Below are positions 55,902-63,870 of a stretch of 64,000 nt of DNA, piece by piece. Positions within the stretch are counted from its first letter, which is position 1, and the number at the start of each line of letters is the position of its first letter. The DNA lies in the NCBI GenBank assembly GCA_020160935.1, contig JAIUPL010000005.1:62001-126000 (forward strand). The letters are read 5' to 3'. The notes under the pieces are model-generated. The model worked only from the letters and a program-made list of their open reading frames with translations. It did no database searches and was not told where the DNA came from. Source of the stretch: Bacteroidota bacterium. Lineage in GTDB: Bacteria > Bacteroidota > Bacteroidia > Chitinophagales > Saprospiraceae. Both the position numbers and the translations under genes were made by a program.

Positions 55902-56656
55902 TTAAGCGCTGCTTTCCGCAGGCGTTGCAGGAAGGGGGAGGCGAAGATAAACGACTGTAAATTTTCGTTTTCGCTGCCCAGCACCTGATCCTTGTGGCCA
56001 CTCCATTCGAGGCGGCCTTCGTGCAGGAAACAGATGTTTTCGCCAATTTCCATCACCGAGTTCATGTCGTGCGTATTGATGATGGTGGTGATGTTGTTTT
56101 CGTGGGTGATGCTGCTGATCAGTTCGTCGATCAGGATGCTGGTTTTTGGGTCGAGACCCGAATTGGGTTCGTCGCAAAACAGGTATTGGGGCTCCAGCAC
56201 GATAGCGCGGGCGATGCCGACGCGTTTTTGCATGCCGCCTGATAGTTCCGAAGGATATTTTTTGTTGTTTCCGGCCAGGTTGACGCGTTCGAGGCAGTAA
56301 TTGACCCGCTCCAGTTTTTCCTTGTAGGTTTTGTTGGTAAACATGTCCAGCGGGAAACGGATGTTCTCCTCCACGGTGAGCGAATCGAACAACGCCGAGC
56401 CCTGGAACAACATGCCGATTTTCATGCGAATAGCGCGCATACCCGCCTTGTCGAGGGCGGTAAAATTGACGTCGTCGTAGAACACGTGCCCGGTGGTAGG
56501 CGTTTGCAGTCCGACGAGGATTTTCAGCAACACGGTTTTGCCGGCGCCAGAACGACCGATAATCAGGTTGTTTTTGCCCGCTTCAAAAGTAAAATTGATG
56601 CCTTTCAGCACCTGCTGAACGCCGAAAGTTTTAAAAACGTTTTCTGCTCGAATCAT
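55898..56656 (-). CDS. MlaF-like ABC transporter ATPase
   Basis: The 252-residue ATPase has Walker A GRSGAGKTVLLK, Q-loop MLFQGSALFDSLTVEENI, signature ELSGGMQKRVGIARAI, Walker B YLFCDEPNSGLDP and an H-loop ending NTHDMNSV. The sequence LFQGSALFDSLTVEEN and the GLDP ending fit the MlaF branch of intermembrane phospholipid transport. No MlaE permease or MlaD gene is adjacent, so the partners are encoded elsewhere or lost. The ATG at 56656 begins MIRAENVFKTFG; an ATG 24 nt upstream is possible. Confidence 0.88.
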   Translation of the reverse strand: MIRAENVFKTFGVQQVLKGINFTFEAGKNNLIIGRSGAGKTVLLKILVGLQTPTTGHVFYDDVNFTALDKAGMRAIRMKIGMLFQGSALFDSLTVEENIRFPLDMFTNKTYKEKLERVNYCLERVNLAGNNKKYPSELSGGMQKRVGIARAIVLEPQYLFCDEPNSGLDPKTSILIDELISSITHENNITTIINTHDMNSVMEIGENICFLHEGRLEWSGHKDQVLGSENENLQSFIFASPFLQRLRKAALK

Positions 56657-56713
56657 GTGGAGGTTGTTGGAACGGGACAAATGTAGGCAGTACGCACGAA
56701 AGCGTAGGTGCTG

Positions 56714-57178
56714 TCACCATTTTTCCAGACGAATCGTCGGCGGCACTCCTTCTTTTTTCCATTGGAAAAGTGCTTCCTCCCACCTGGGCGCCCGGAATTT
56801 TGGCCGCACATTGTTCGAAACCCCATACGGTTCGCTGGGAATGCCGAAAAGATTCGTGTCCAGTTCGCCATTGCTATTGATGTCGTGAAAACAAGTGATG
56901 GCATACGAACCCGGCGGCAATTCAGGAAATGTGCATGAAATAGAACCATTGCTGCGCACATCCAGCACCCGCCGCGCCCGGATTTTACTTTGGTCGTACG
57001 ACATGTAGTTGTTAGGAGAGTCGTACACGGCCACATAAATCTGTCCTTTGGCCTCCCGAATATCGGTCATGACAAGTTTCAGCTCGGGCTCCCTCGCCGG
57101 CAGCAAATGAAAAAGAAGGAAAAAGAAGAGGCTCATGAATATACTACTTTGAACATGCACAAACGCCCTGTTCTCCAT
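56714..57178 (-). CDS. DUF2141-family secreted protein
   Basis: The protein (154 residues from the ATG at 57178) has an N-terminal hydrophobic stretch (SIFMSLFFFLLFHLLPA) and the DUF2141 domain: KGQIYVAVYDSPNNY, PPGSYAITCFHDINSNGELD and GIPSEPYGVSNNVRPKFRAP. These are diagnostic of this small beta-sandwich family, of unknown function, found in many proteobacteria and Bacteroidota. The ATG at 57136 would give a shorter signal peptide and is also plausible. It lies downstream of fbp in the same direction. Confidence 0.85.
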   Translation of the reverse strand: MENRAFVHVQSSIFMSLFFFLLFHLLPAREPELKLVMTDIREAKGQIYVAVYDSPNNYMSYDQSKIRARRVLDVRSNGSISCTFPELPPGSYAITCFHDINSNGELDTNLFGIPSEPYGVSNNVRPKFRAPRWEEALFQWKKEGVPPTIRLEKW

Positions 57179-57233
57179 AGTGTTTAATATTACCCCACAT
57201 TTTCCTAAACAAACCAACCCCTTGAGCACAACC

Positions 57234-57345
57234 GTGTACTCTACAGACTGTCGACTGTCGACTGCCAACTGATGACTGTCAACTTACACCGCCCCCCATA
57301 CAACTGTGTACTCTACAGACTGAGGACTCAGGACTGTCGACTCAG
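57234..57345. repeat. Direct-repeat element (GTGTACTCTACAGACTG, two copies)
   Basis: GTGTACTCTACAGACTG occurs at 57234-57250 and again at 57306-57322 in the same orientation, each followed by GACTGTCGACT-like words. The unit contains CTCTAC, the complement of the GTAGAG core of the palindromic elements, but here it is duplicated directly instead of inverted. It lies at the 3' end of the fbp gene. Confidence 0.85.
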
Positions 57346-57348
57346 GAC

Positions 57349-58416
57349 TTATATGGGTAAGGCCGAATACCGCTCAATAAACGCTTTCAACTCATCCACC
57401 ATACCCGGCGACCCGATCGCGATAGTGCCGCGCTGGTGCAGTTCGGCAGGTTCCAGATCGAGGATGCGTTTGAGTTGGGTGTTCATGGCCTTGCCGCCCG
57501 CCTGCTCGACGATCATGGACAACGGATTGCATTCGTACAGCAGGCGCAATTTGCCTTTCGGGTACTTGCGGGTGCTCGGATACAGGAAAATGCCGCCGTG
57601 GATGAGAATGCGGTGGATATCGCTCACCATGCTACCGATGTAGCGCAGGCCGTAGTTCTGGTCGGAGCAATGGTCGATGTAGCGGCGCATTTCCAGGTCG
57701 AATTTGGAATAATAACCCTGGTTGACGGAGTAGGTGGAGCCTGTTTCCGGGATGCGCATGTTGCGATGGCTAAGGCAAAATTCGCCGATGCTGGGGTCGA
57801 GTGTAAAGCCGTTGACGCCCCGGCCGGTGGTGTACACCAGAATGGTGCTGGTGCCGTACAGCACATACCCGGCTGCTACCTGCCGCGAACCCGGCTGCAG
57901 AAAATCCTGGAGTGTAGCGGGCCCGCTGGCGTCGCTGGTGCGGCGGTAAATAGCAAAAATGGTGCCGACTGACACATTTACGTCGATATTGGAAGAGCCG
58001 TCGAGCGGGTCGAACATCACCACATAGTGGCTGCGTTTGGAGCCTACCTCGGGCACGTGGATAATGTCGTCGTCCTCCTCGGATGCAATGGCGCAGCATT
58101 CGCCGGAGTTTTGCAGGCACTCGATGAGTTTTTCGTTGGCATACACATCGAGTTTCTGCTGCGTGTCGCCGCTTTGGTTTTCGCCGCTGTCGGCTACGCC
58201 GATGATGTTGACGAGCCCGGCTTTGTTGACTTCCCGGTTGATGATTTTGGCGGCTACGCCGATGTCGCGCAGCAGGCCGGTGAGTTCGCCGGTAGCATAG
58301 TCGAAATCCTTTTCGGAGCGGATGATAAATTCGTCGAGCGTGATGATACGGGTACCTGGCAGGGCATTGTCTTTCAATGAATTGCGCGATGCCGTTTTCT
58401 TGGTGGTGGTAGACAT
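57349..58416 (-). CDS. fbp: Class I fructose-1,6-bisphosphatase
   Basis: This gluconeogenic enzyme dephosphorylates fructose-1,6-bisphosphate. The 355-residue protein has EKLIECLQNSGECCAIASEE (metal site), MFDPLDGSSNIDVNVSVGTI (the DPLDGSS signature) and C-terminal LLYECNPLSMIVEQAGGKAM. All signature residues are present and the length is normal. The ATG at 58416 begins MSTTTKKTASRNSLKDN and has a -7 box 48 nt upstream. The DUF2141 gene follows in the same direction after a repeat element. Confidence 0.96.
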   Translation of the reverse strand: MSTTTKKTASRNSLKDNALPGTRIITLDEFIIRSEKDFDYATGELTGLLRDIGVAAKIINREVNKAGLVNIIGVADSGENQSGDTQQKLDVYANEKLIECLQNSGECCAIASEEDDDIIHVPEVGSKRSHYVVMFDPLDGSSNIDVNVSVGTIFAIYRRTSDASGPATLQDFLQPGSRQVAAGYVLYGTSTILVYTTGRGVNGFTLDPSIGEFCLSHRNMRIPETGSTYSVNQGYYSKFDLEMRRYIDHCSDQNYGLRYIGSMVSDIHRILIHGGIFLYPSTRKYPKGKLRLLYECNPLSMIVEQAGGKAMNTQLKRILDLEPAELHQRGTIAIGSPGMVDELKAFIERYSALPI

Positions 58417-58463
58417 GGTGGTGGTGGTGCGGTTAGGTAAAAACTGCCGGGCAGGCAGTGGCG

Positions 58464-58471
58464 CAAATGTA
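58464..58471 (-). promoter_or_regulatory. fbp: -7 box (TACATTTG) of fbp
   Basis: TACATTTG fits TAnnTTTG and lies about 47 nt before the start codon. No well-spaced -33 TTTG is found. Confidence 0.5.
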
Positions 58472-58547
58472 CAAAACTGGCAGCATGAACGGTGATTGAA
58501 ACAAAGTTGTATTTTCGGGCGTTGAAACCTCAGCCAACTTCTCCACC

Positions 58548-58937
58548 ATGCGCCACTCACTTCTACCCCTCTTTTTGTTCCTTTCCGTCTTTGCCTGCCG
58601 GAAAGCGCCCGACACGATTCCTTTGCCCACCAAAATTTGTGTGCAAACCTCCCACCATTATTACCCCATTCCCAATGCAACGGTGTATGTGAAATTCAAT
58701 GCCGATTCTTTCCCGGGCTACCAACAGCCGCCTTCCTACTACGATGCCACCTTCAGAACCGGCGCCGATGCGCGCGGCTGCATCGAAGCGGTACCGGAAG
58801 GCACGCACTGGCTCGTGGCATTCGGGTACGACAGCATTCATTACCCGCACAATGTGTTTGGAAGTATAAAACTGGAGGTATCGTTGAAAGACCGGCCGGT
58901 AAGGGATACGATGTTGTTTGTGTCGGAGCAGCATTAG
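58548..58937 (+). CDS. Small lipoprotein with Ig-like domain
   Basis: The 129-residue lipoprotein has lipobox VFAC (Cys17) and a compact beta-sandwich with KICVQTSHHYYPIPNATVYV, DARGCIEAVPEGTHWLVAFG and IKLEVSLKDRPVRD, recalling a carboxypeptidase-regulatory-like or Ig fold. There is no known catalytic motif. It ends at TAG 58935-58937, which overlaps the first bases of a perfect palindrome flanking the RAYT gene. Confidence 0.7.
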   Translation: MRHSLLPLFLFLSVFACRKAPDTIPLPTKICVQTSHHYYPIPNATVYVKFNADSFPGYQQPPSYYDATFRTGADARGCIEAVPEGTHWLVAFGYDSIHYPHNVFGSIKLEVSLKDRPVRDTMLFVSEQH

Positions 58938-59031
58938 TGGTGGCATGGGAATTTGATTCCAAATGCGCTAAAAAAATTTTCAACTGAAAATTTTTTTAGC
59001 GCATTTGGAATCAAATTCCCATGCCACCACT
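58936..59031. repeat. Perfect 46-bp palindrome, RAYT-flanking copy A
   Basis: The arms 58936-58981 and 58986-59031 are perfectly complementary around the tetraloop AACT. The outer part TGGTGGCATGGGAA and the inner AGCGCT / TTTTTTTAGCG region are shared with the copy at 59665-59758, with variable positions between. It is followed by ACGCTACCACAA, also shared. The left end overlaps a stop codon. Confidence 0.98.
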
Positions 59032-59034
59032 ACG

Positions 59035-59634
59035 CTACCACAACTTCTTCACTACCTCAGTCGCCAATTCCTTTTCCAACAACCCTCCCAATTCCTTCTG
59101 TTCCAATCCCAACAATTCCATCGCCAAAGCGATATTGCACAAAGTGCCTGACCGAAGCCCGGCGAAATCCCGATAGGCAGAAAACTCCCAGTCTTCCGGT
59201 CGAACAACGAGCCCTGCCTTTTGTGGATTTTGCAGGATGTACAGAAAACACCACAAGGTGTAATCCTCCCAACTCCATTCGCTACTTACCCGCTTTGCTT
59301 TAGTGTTTTGTGTAAACAATGATCCTGTGAAATGCTCTTGCTTTTGTAGCGCCCGGGTGTATCGGGTGAGTAGTTGTTGGGTGCCTCGGGAAAATTGTGT
59401 CCAACGCACAGGGCCATCCTGGTTGCCATAAGGTAAAACCGTTTTTTCATGGGTTCGGATAAGGAAGTGGAAGTGATTGGGCATCAGGCAATAACAAAGA
59501 ATATCGCAGCAGGGAAGCCAGTATTGCCGAACTTTTTGAAGAAAGAAGAGGTAATTGTCGCGTGTGAAAAAAATGCGTTGGCGCTGGTTACCACGGTTAT
59601 ACACGTGGTAGATTTGGTTTGGATAAAGTTGCAT
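59035..59634 (-). CDS. REP-associated tyrosine transposase (RAYT, TnpA_REP)
   Basis: The 199-residue protein is a Y1 HUH nuclease of the RAYT type. It has the opening YHVYNRGNQRQRIFF, the HUH motif MPNHFHFLI near residue 51-59, the candidate nucleophile Tyr in LLTRYTRALQK, and YILQNPQKAGLVVRPEDWEF then SAYRDFAG, all in family order. RAYTs generate or maintain REP palindromes. The start at 59634 gives MQLYPNQIYHVYNRG; an extra 41 codons upstream belong to the palindrome. Both flanks carry a perfect palindrome, and its stop codon lies in the shared 12-bp tail. It is a single gene with no other transposase. Confidence 0.92.
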   Translation of the reverse strand: MQLYPNQIYHVYNRGNQRQRIFFTRDNYLFFLQKVRQYWLPCCDILCYCLMPNHFHFLIRTHEKTVLPYGNQDGPVRWTQFSRGTQQLLTRYTRALQKQEHFTGSLFTQNTKAKRVSSEWSWEDYTLWCFLYILQNPQKAGLVVRPEDWEFSAYRDFAGLRSGTLCNIALAMELLGLEQKELGGLLEKELATEVVKKLW

Positions 59635-59664
59635 AAATGAAGTTTGGATGATGAGAGGAAACTT

Positions 59665-59758
59665 AGTGGTGGCATGGGAAATCGAATATAAATCGCTAAA
59701 AATATTTTCGACTGAAAATATTTTTAGCGATTTATATTCGATTTCCCATGCCACCACT
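59665..59758. repeat. Perfect 45-bp palindrome, RAYT-flanking copy B
   Basis: The arms 59665-59709 and 59714-59758 are perfectly complementary around GACT. The outer TGGTGGCATGGGAA and inner TTTTTAGCG modules match copy A at 58936-59031, while the middle (ATCGAATATAAATCGC) differs. It is followed by ACGCTACCACAA, which leads into the stop codon of the O-antigen-ligase-like gene. Confidence 0.98.
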
Positions 59759-59772
59759 ACGCTACCACAAAC

Positions 59773-61215
59773 TTACTCCTCTCCCCCCAAATTCACCAGC
59801 ATCGCTACCGACATAAAAAACAGCGAACCAATCTTGTCCGTCTCCACAAAATCGTTCATCAGCATGAGCATGTCGATGAGGATAAAGCACATCAGCGCGG
59901 CGATGGCCATGCGGCGGCGCCAGCCGGGCTGGAGACGGTGGTACACGCGCTCGCCGTAGAGCATGACGAGCACCGAAAAAAGAATAAAGACGACCATTCC
60001 CGGCAAGCCCTGTTCCACAGCAGTCATCAGGTAATAGTTGTGGATACCTGAGCGTTCGGGGTTGTCGCTCACATAGGTTTTAAAACTCGACACCGTGTAT
60101 TTGGTGTAGTAGAAATAGAAATTGCCGGGGCCGAAACCTGTCCAGGGGTGTTCCTTGATCATGTACGTGGCTGCTACCCAGCGATACACGCGTTCCATGG
60201 TTGAAATATCTTCGAGTTTTGTGGTCGCTTCCAGCAGGTTGTCGAAGCGCTGGTGGGTAATGGCGCGTTCGTAGTCGGGCGCAAATTCCAGCCAGTTGTC
60301 GCTGGATGCCACGAAACTGATAAAAATACCCAGCACCACGGCAAAGCCCAGCAGGGCCATTTTCATCAATCGCCAGCGCATAATCCAGTAGATACCAATA
60401 GCGGCTACCAGGGCCACATAGGCTGCACGGGTGTAGGCAAAATTGATGGCCACCAGCAGAAACACGATGGTCAGCACCAGAAACCACCAGATGCCGCTCC
60501 AGCGTTTGTACCAATACGTGGCATACCACACAAATGGCAGAAAAATAGCCAGCAGACAAGCATACATCACGTGGTTGCGGAAAAAAGGCCCCATCACGTA
60601 CGCCACATCCTGAAAGGAAAAGTTGATGGCCGCGTGCCGCACAAAAACCGAAATAACCGCAATGAGCAACGGAATCAAAAACCACCAGAAAAAGGCCTTG
60701 AAATCGCGCTCTGTGCGCAACAAGTGTGCGGCCAGAAAATAAAATACAATGACGTACCAACCCTTGGCAAGGAAATATTTTACCGACACATACACGTCCT
60801 GAGAAGTCACCACACTCACAGCAATCCAGCACAAATGCAGCAACAGCGCCAGCGTGAGGGGGTGCCGCAAAAAACGCCCGTCTACCTTCGGAGCATTGCG
60901 TAAAAACCAGCCGATGCCGCACAAGGTGAGCAGCCACATCAGTTGTTCCGAAGGCAGGTCGGTGGCAAAGCCGCCCGGCAATTCCTGCTCCATCGACAGC
61001 GGCAGGGCTGCCAGTAAGAGGAAAAAGATGCGTTTGAAATCGACGACAGTGAGCCACAACAACGCCAGGCCCAGCGGAATGCCCATCAACCACCACATCT
61101 GAAAACCAATACCTGCCCAGATCGACGCCACCCCCAATACCGCCAGCACGCCGAACAACAGGCGCTGCGGGTGTTGGGCGGGGATGCCGAGTAGGGAGGA
61201 AAGGCGGTTTAGCAT
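59773..61215 (-). CDS. O-antigen ligase/polymerase-like membrane protein
   Basis: The 480-residue protein has about 12 transmembrane helices and the Wzy_C/WaaL-type loop with KEHPWTGFGPGNFYFYYTKY, then GIHNYYLMTAVEQGLPGMVV. It would ligate or polymerise a polysaccharide on the periplasmic face. It is encoded after a Wzz-like gene in the same direction, with a repeat element between, suggesting a small surface-polysaccharide unit. The exact reaction cannot be told from sequence. Confidence 0.82.
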   Translation of the reverse strand: MLNRLSSLLGIPAQHPQRLLFGVLAVLGVASIWAGIGFQMWWLMGIPLGLALLWLTVVDFKRIFFLLLAALPLSMEQELPGGFATDLPSEQLMWLLTLCGIGWFLRNAPKVDGRFLRHPLTLALLLHLCWIAVSVVTSQDVYVSVKYFLAKGWYVIVFYFLAAHLLRTERDFKAFFWWFLIPLLIAVISVFVRHAAINFSFQDVAYVMGPFFRNHVMYACLLAIFLPFVWYATYWYKRWSGIWWFLVLTIVFLLVAINFAYTRAAYVALVAAIGIYWIMRWRLMKMALLGFAVVLGIFISFVASSDNWLEFAPDYERAITHQRFDNLLEATTKLEDISTMERVYRWVAATYMIKEHPWTGFGPGNFYFYYTKYTVSSFKTYVSDNPERSGIHNYYLMTAVEQGLPGMVVFILFSVLVMLYGERVYHRLQPGWRRRMAIAALMCFILIDMLMLMNDFVETDKIGSLFFMSVAMLVNLGGEE

Positions 61216-61243
61216 GATGTTAGTTTATTTTGAAAAGACAACG

Positions 61244-61452
61244 AGCAAGGGGCAACGAGCAAGAGGCAAGGGGCAAGGGGCAATTAGCAAGGGGCAAGGG
61301 GCAAAGGGCAAGGGGCAAGAGGCAAGGGGCAAGAGGCAATGAGCAAAAGGCAAAAAGTAGGTGGCACTTTGGGTATTTGCCTCTTGCCCCTTGCCCCTTG
61401 CTCTTTGCCCCTTGCCCCTTGCTAATTGCCCCTTGCTCTTTGCTCATTGCCT
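61244..61452. repeat. Palindromic word-repeat element 15 (GGGGCAA words)
   Basis: Left arm 61244-61353 of GGCAAGGGGCAAGAG and GGGCAATTAGCAAGG words pairs with the complement at 61377-61452, with slippage of whole words. The long loop is AGTAGGTGGCACTTTGGG. The right arm includes the Wzz-like stop codon and its last residues KRQ. It fills the gap between the Wzz-like and ligase genes. Confidence 0.94.
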
Positions 61453-62568
61453 CTTGATATCTTCCCAGTTAATATCCCGATACGCATCGGCGATGAGCGC
61501 CCCGAGCACCGCAAAAAAGAAGGCAGCAATAACGGCTGCCAGCACAATGACCGTGCGGCCTGGGCGACTTTTGATGCGCGGTGTTTCAGCACTTTCCACG
61601 AGTTGCAAGGCGGGAATATCCGTTTTATAGGCAGCCAGAATCTGGTTGTAGCGTTCCAGGTCGTAACTCAACTGTTTGCGGCCCTGGTAGTGCAGGTCGG
61701 CAAGAGTCGACACCTGAGGCAAACCTTCGTTGAAACGTTCCAGGTTGAGCCGGTCGTCTTTATTGGGAGGAGAAGTAAGGCGTGCCAATTCGCGTTCATA
61801 GGCGCGTACATCGGCTTTGATGAACTGGATGGTGTCTTGGGGGATGAGCGGGTTATTTTCCAGAATTTCCAGACGGGCCTTGCCGCGGATGATTTCAGAT
61901 TCGGCTTTGGTAAGGTTTTCGGCCAGTTGTCCGCCCTGAGAGCCGGCATCGTAGATGTTGTAGAACTTTTTCAACCTGTTCAGGCTGTCGGCAAGTATCG
62001 TCAGTTCCGTCTTTTTCCGGGTCATATTGTCCTCGAACGTGGCCAACAAAGTGGCCTGGCTGCTTTTGATCAGGCGCTGCCCGATGGTATTCACCTTGTC
62101 GCGCGCGGCATTGGCCATCACGGCTGCCAATTCGGCATCGGTATCTTCGATGCTGAGTTCGATGGCGTCGTTTTTATTTTTCAGTACGGAGTAAAGTTTC
62201 CGAAATTGCTTGCGCACTTTATGCGGGCCTTGTTTGGACGTGGAATCAATATCGTAGTGTTCGTAGAGTTTGAACTTACCCACCATATAATCGACCACTT
62301 CATTGCTGACGGCCACTTCCACGAGTCGGTCGAGGTCGCGGTCGGAGCCAAAATACTCCGTTACCTTGCTGGTATAACCGAAAATAAGTTCTGGGTTGGC
62401 CAGTTCTGGGCTTGCAGGATAAAAAATAGTGGTCGCCTGGTAGTAATTATCCATCAAGAGGGTGATGCCAATACTTCCTATCAACGTAATCAGACAAATA
62501 TTCCGAATGGCTTTCCTCCATCTGTAAATAGTAGAGAAAACACCCAGCAGGTTGTCGCGGTTGCTCAT
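61444..62568 (-). CDS. Wzz-like chain-length determinant
   Basis: The 374-residue inner-membrane protein has a transmembrane helix near residues 18-38 and a second near 340-362. The region between is mostly helical with ETDAELAAVMANAARDKVNT and the GNVR-like segment with SPPNKDDRLNLERFNEGLP. Such proteins set polysaccharide chain length with the Wzy ligase encoded next. Its last residues KRQ and the stop codon lie in a repeat element. A leader unit with promoter and terminator precedes it (62765-62861). Confidence 0.8.
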   Translation of the reverse strand: MSNRDNLLGVFSTIYRWRKAIRNICLITLIGSIGITLLMDNYYQATTIFYPASPELANPELIFGYTSKVTEYFGSDRDLDRLVEVAVSNEVVDYMVGKFKLYEHYDIDSTSKQGPHKVRKQFRKLYSVLKNKNDAIELSIEDTDAELAAVMANAARDKVNTIGQRLIKSSQATLLATFEDNMTRKKTELTILADSLNRLKKFYNIYDAGSQGGQLAENLTKAESEIIRGKARLEILENNPLIPQDTIQFIKADVRAYERELARLTSPPNKDDRLNLERFNEGLPQVSTLADLHYQGRKQLSYDLERYNQILAAYKTDIPALQLVESAETPRIKSRPGRTVIVLAAVIAAFFFAVLGALIADAYRDINWEDIKRQ

Positions 62569-62764
62569 GTGTGTAACGATTGTGATGCCTCAAAGGGCTC
62601 AGCGCTAAAAAGTGATTTTTCTGACTGCCTGTCAAAAAGAGGCGCAAAAATAGAAAATGCCGCCTTTTCGAACAGGGTAGTTGTAAAAACTCCGGCACAG
62701 AGATGTGGAAGATTTCATGCGCGATAACGCCGAAGGTGTGAAAATGGCTGCTTGCCTGAGGAAA

Positions 62765-62800
62765 TAAAAAAACCCAGCAGCGCTCATACGCGCCGCCGGG
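62765..62800 (-). terminator. Intrinsic terminator between meaB and wzz
   Basis: On the minus strand CCCGGCGGCGC pairs with GCGCTGCTGGG (two G-U) around a 6-nt loop, followed by TTTTTTTATTTCC. It lies 68 nt after the meaB stop and about 25 nt after a predicted transcription start, so it could end meaB mRNA or act as an attenuator for the wzz gene. Confidence 0.7.
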
Positions 62801-62819
62801 CCATCAAAACACGCTTCAT
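62784..62819 (-). CDS. Possible leader peptide (11 residues) overlapping a terminator
   Basis: ATG at 62819 opens MKRVLMARRRV with TGA at 62784-62786. The 3' codons form the left arm of the terminator stem, the arrangement of ribosome-mediated attenuators. The candidate promoter at 62830-62861 lies directly upstream. There is no ribosome-binding site or homologue evidence, and the rest of the 300-bp gap (62569-62868) shows nothing else. Confidence 0.25.
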   Translation of the reverse strand: MKRVLMARRRV

Positions 62820-62829
62820 TTATGTGTTG

Positions 62830-62861
62830 CAAAGGTAAAAACAAAGAATTTAAATGTGCAA
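62830..62861 (-). promoter_or_regulatory. Bacteroidota-type promoter upstream of wzz
   Basis: On the minus strand a TTG at 62861-62859 and TACCTTTG at 62837-62830 are 21 bp apart, close to the consensus. Transcription would start near 62824 and read into the leader and terminator before the Wzz-like gene. Confidence 0.6.
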
Positions 62862-62868
62862 CACTTTT

Positions 62869-63870
62869 TTACATTTTTTTAAACATAAATATTTGCAACA
62901 GATCGCGGGCTGCGGAGAATGGCGACACTTTGCCTTCCTGTATCAGCGGTTCGAGCGTGGCCAGTTTTTCCTGAATTTCTGCTTGCTGAAAAAACAGGTT
63001 TTGCAGGCCTTCCTGCAAGGCTTCTTTGAACCAATAGGCGGCCTGTTGCCGTCGATTTTTGATCAAAAAACCGTTTTCTGTCACCTGTTGGCGAAATGTT
63101 TCCATGGCCAACCATAGTTCTGCAATGCCGCTGCCCTGCTCGGCGCTGCATTCCAGTACTTGTGGCGCCCATCCGCTGGGTTTGGCTGGCAACAGGTGTA
63201 CGGCATTGAGGTAGTGTGCGCGCGCCTGGCGCGCCAGTTTCAGGCGCTCGCCATCGGCTTTGTTGACAGCCAGCAGGTCGGCCATTTCAACAATGCCGCG
63301 TTTGATGCCTTGTAGTTCGTCGCCGGCGCCAGGCAACAGCAACAGCAAAAACAAATCGGTCATGCTGTGCACGGCAATTTCGGACTGACCAACGCCGACC
63401 GTTTCAATCAACACGATGTCGTAACCAGCGGCTTCTACCAACAGAATGGTTTCGCGTGTTTTGCGCGCCACACCGCCCAGCGATTCGCCGGATGGAGAGG
63501 GGCGAATGAAGGCATTGGGCTCGGTCGACAGTCGTTCCATGCGCGTTTTATCGCCCAGAATACTGCCTTTGCTGACGGCACTGCTGGGGTCGATGGCCAG
63601 AACGGCTACGCGGTGGCCTTGACTGACAAGAAAGAGTCCGAGCGCTTCGATGAGTGTGCTTTTGCCTACGCCAGGCGCCCCGGTGATACCGATGCGCAGG
63701 GTCGGGCGCGTGTTGGTGTGTTCCAGCAAACGGTTCACTACCTCCTCCGCCCGGGCCGTATGTTCGGGCAAAGTGCTTTCGACGAGCGTTATAGCCCGAC
63801 CCAGCAGCACCCGATCGCCGGAGAGAATGCCTTGTACCAATGTTTCCACAGAGGGAATTGTGCGACGCAT
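62869..63870 (-). CDS. meaB: MeaB/ArgK-type P-loop GTPase
   Basis: MeaB protects and reloads adenosylcobalamin in methylmalonyl-CoA mutase. The 333-residue protein has Walker A TGAPGVGKSTLIEAL (about 63-77), LAIDPSSAVSKGSILGDKTR, LIETVGVGQSEI (switch region) and a NKAD guanine motif (LLAVNKADG). It is full length. No mutase gene is within the window. A TACCTTCG-like box lies a few bases before its ATG, so it may be leaderless. The 130 bp after its start to the window end (63871-64000) show nothing else. Confidence 0.93.
   Translation of the reverse strand: MRRTIPSVETLVQGILSGDRVLLGRAITLVESTLPEHTARAEEVVNRLLEHTNTRPTLRIGITGAPGVGKSTLIEALGLFLVSQGHRVAVLAIDPSSAVSKGSILGDKTRMERLSTEPNAFIRPSPSGESLGGVARKTRETILLVEAAGYDIVLIETVGVGQSEIAVHSMTDLFLLLLLPGAGDELQGIKRGIVEMADLLAVNKADGERLKLARQARAHYLNAVHLLPAKPSGWAPQVLECSAEQGSGIAELWLAMETFRQQVTENGFLIKNRRQQAAYWFKEALQEGLQNLFFQQAEIQEKLATLEPLIQEGKVSPFSAARDLLQIFMFKKM

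Noticed and set aside
58936-59758. Insertion sequence with terminal inverted repeats and target-site duplication
   Set aside because: The palindromes are complete hairpins on each side, not single terminal repeats, and the gene is a RAYT rather than a DDE transposase; no target duplication is seen.
61220-61457. Low-complexity open frames on both strands rich in Leu-Pro-Ala or Gln-Gly-Lys
   Set aside because: They are translations of the GGGGCAA word repeat, without a start context or homologue-like features.
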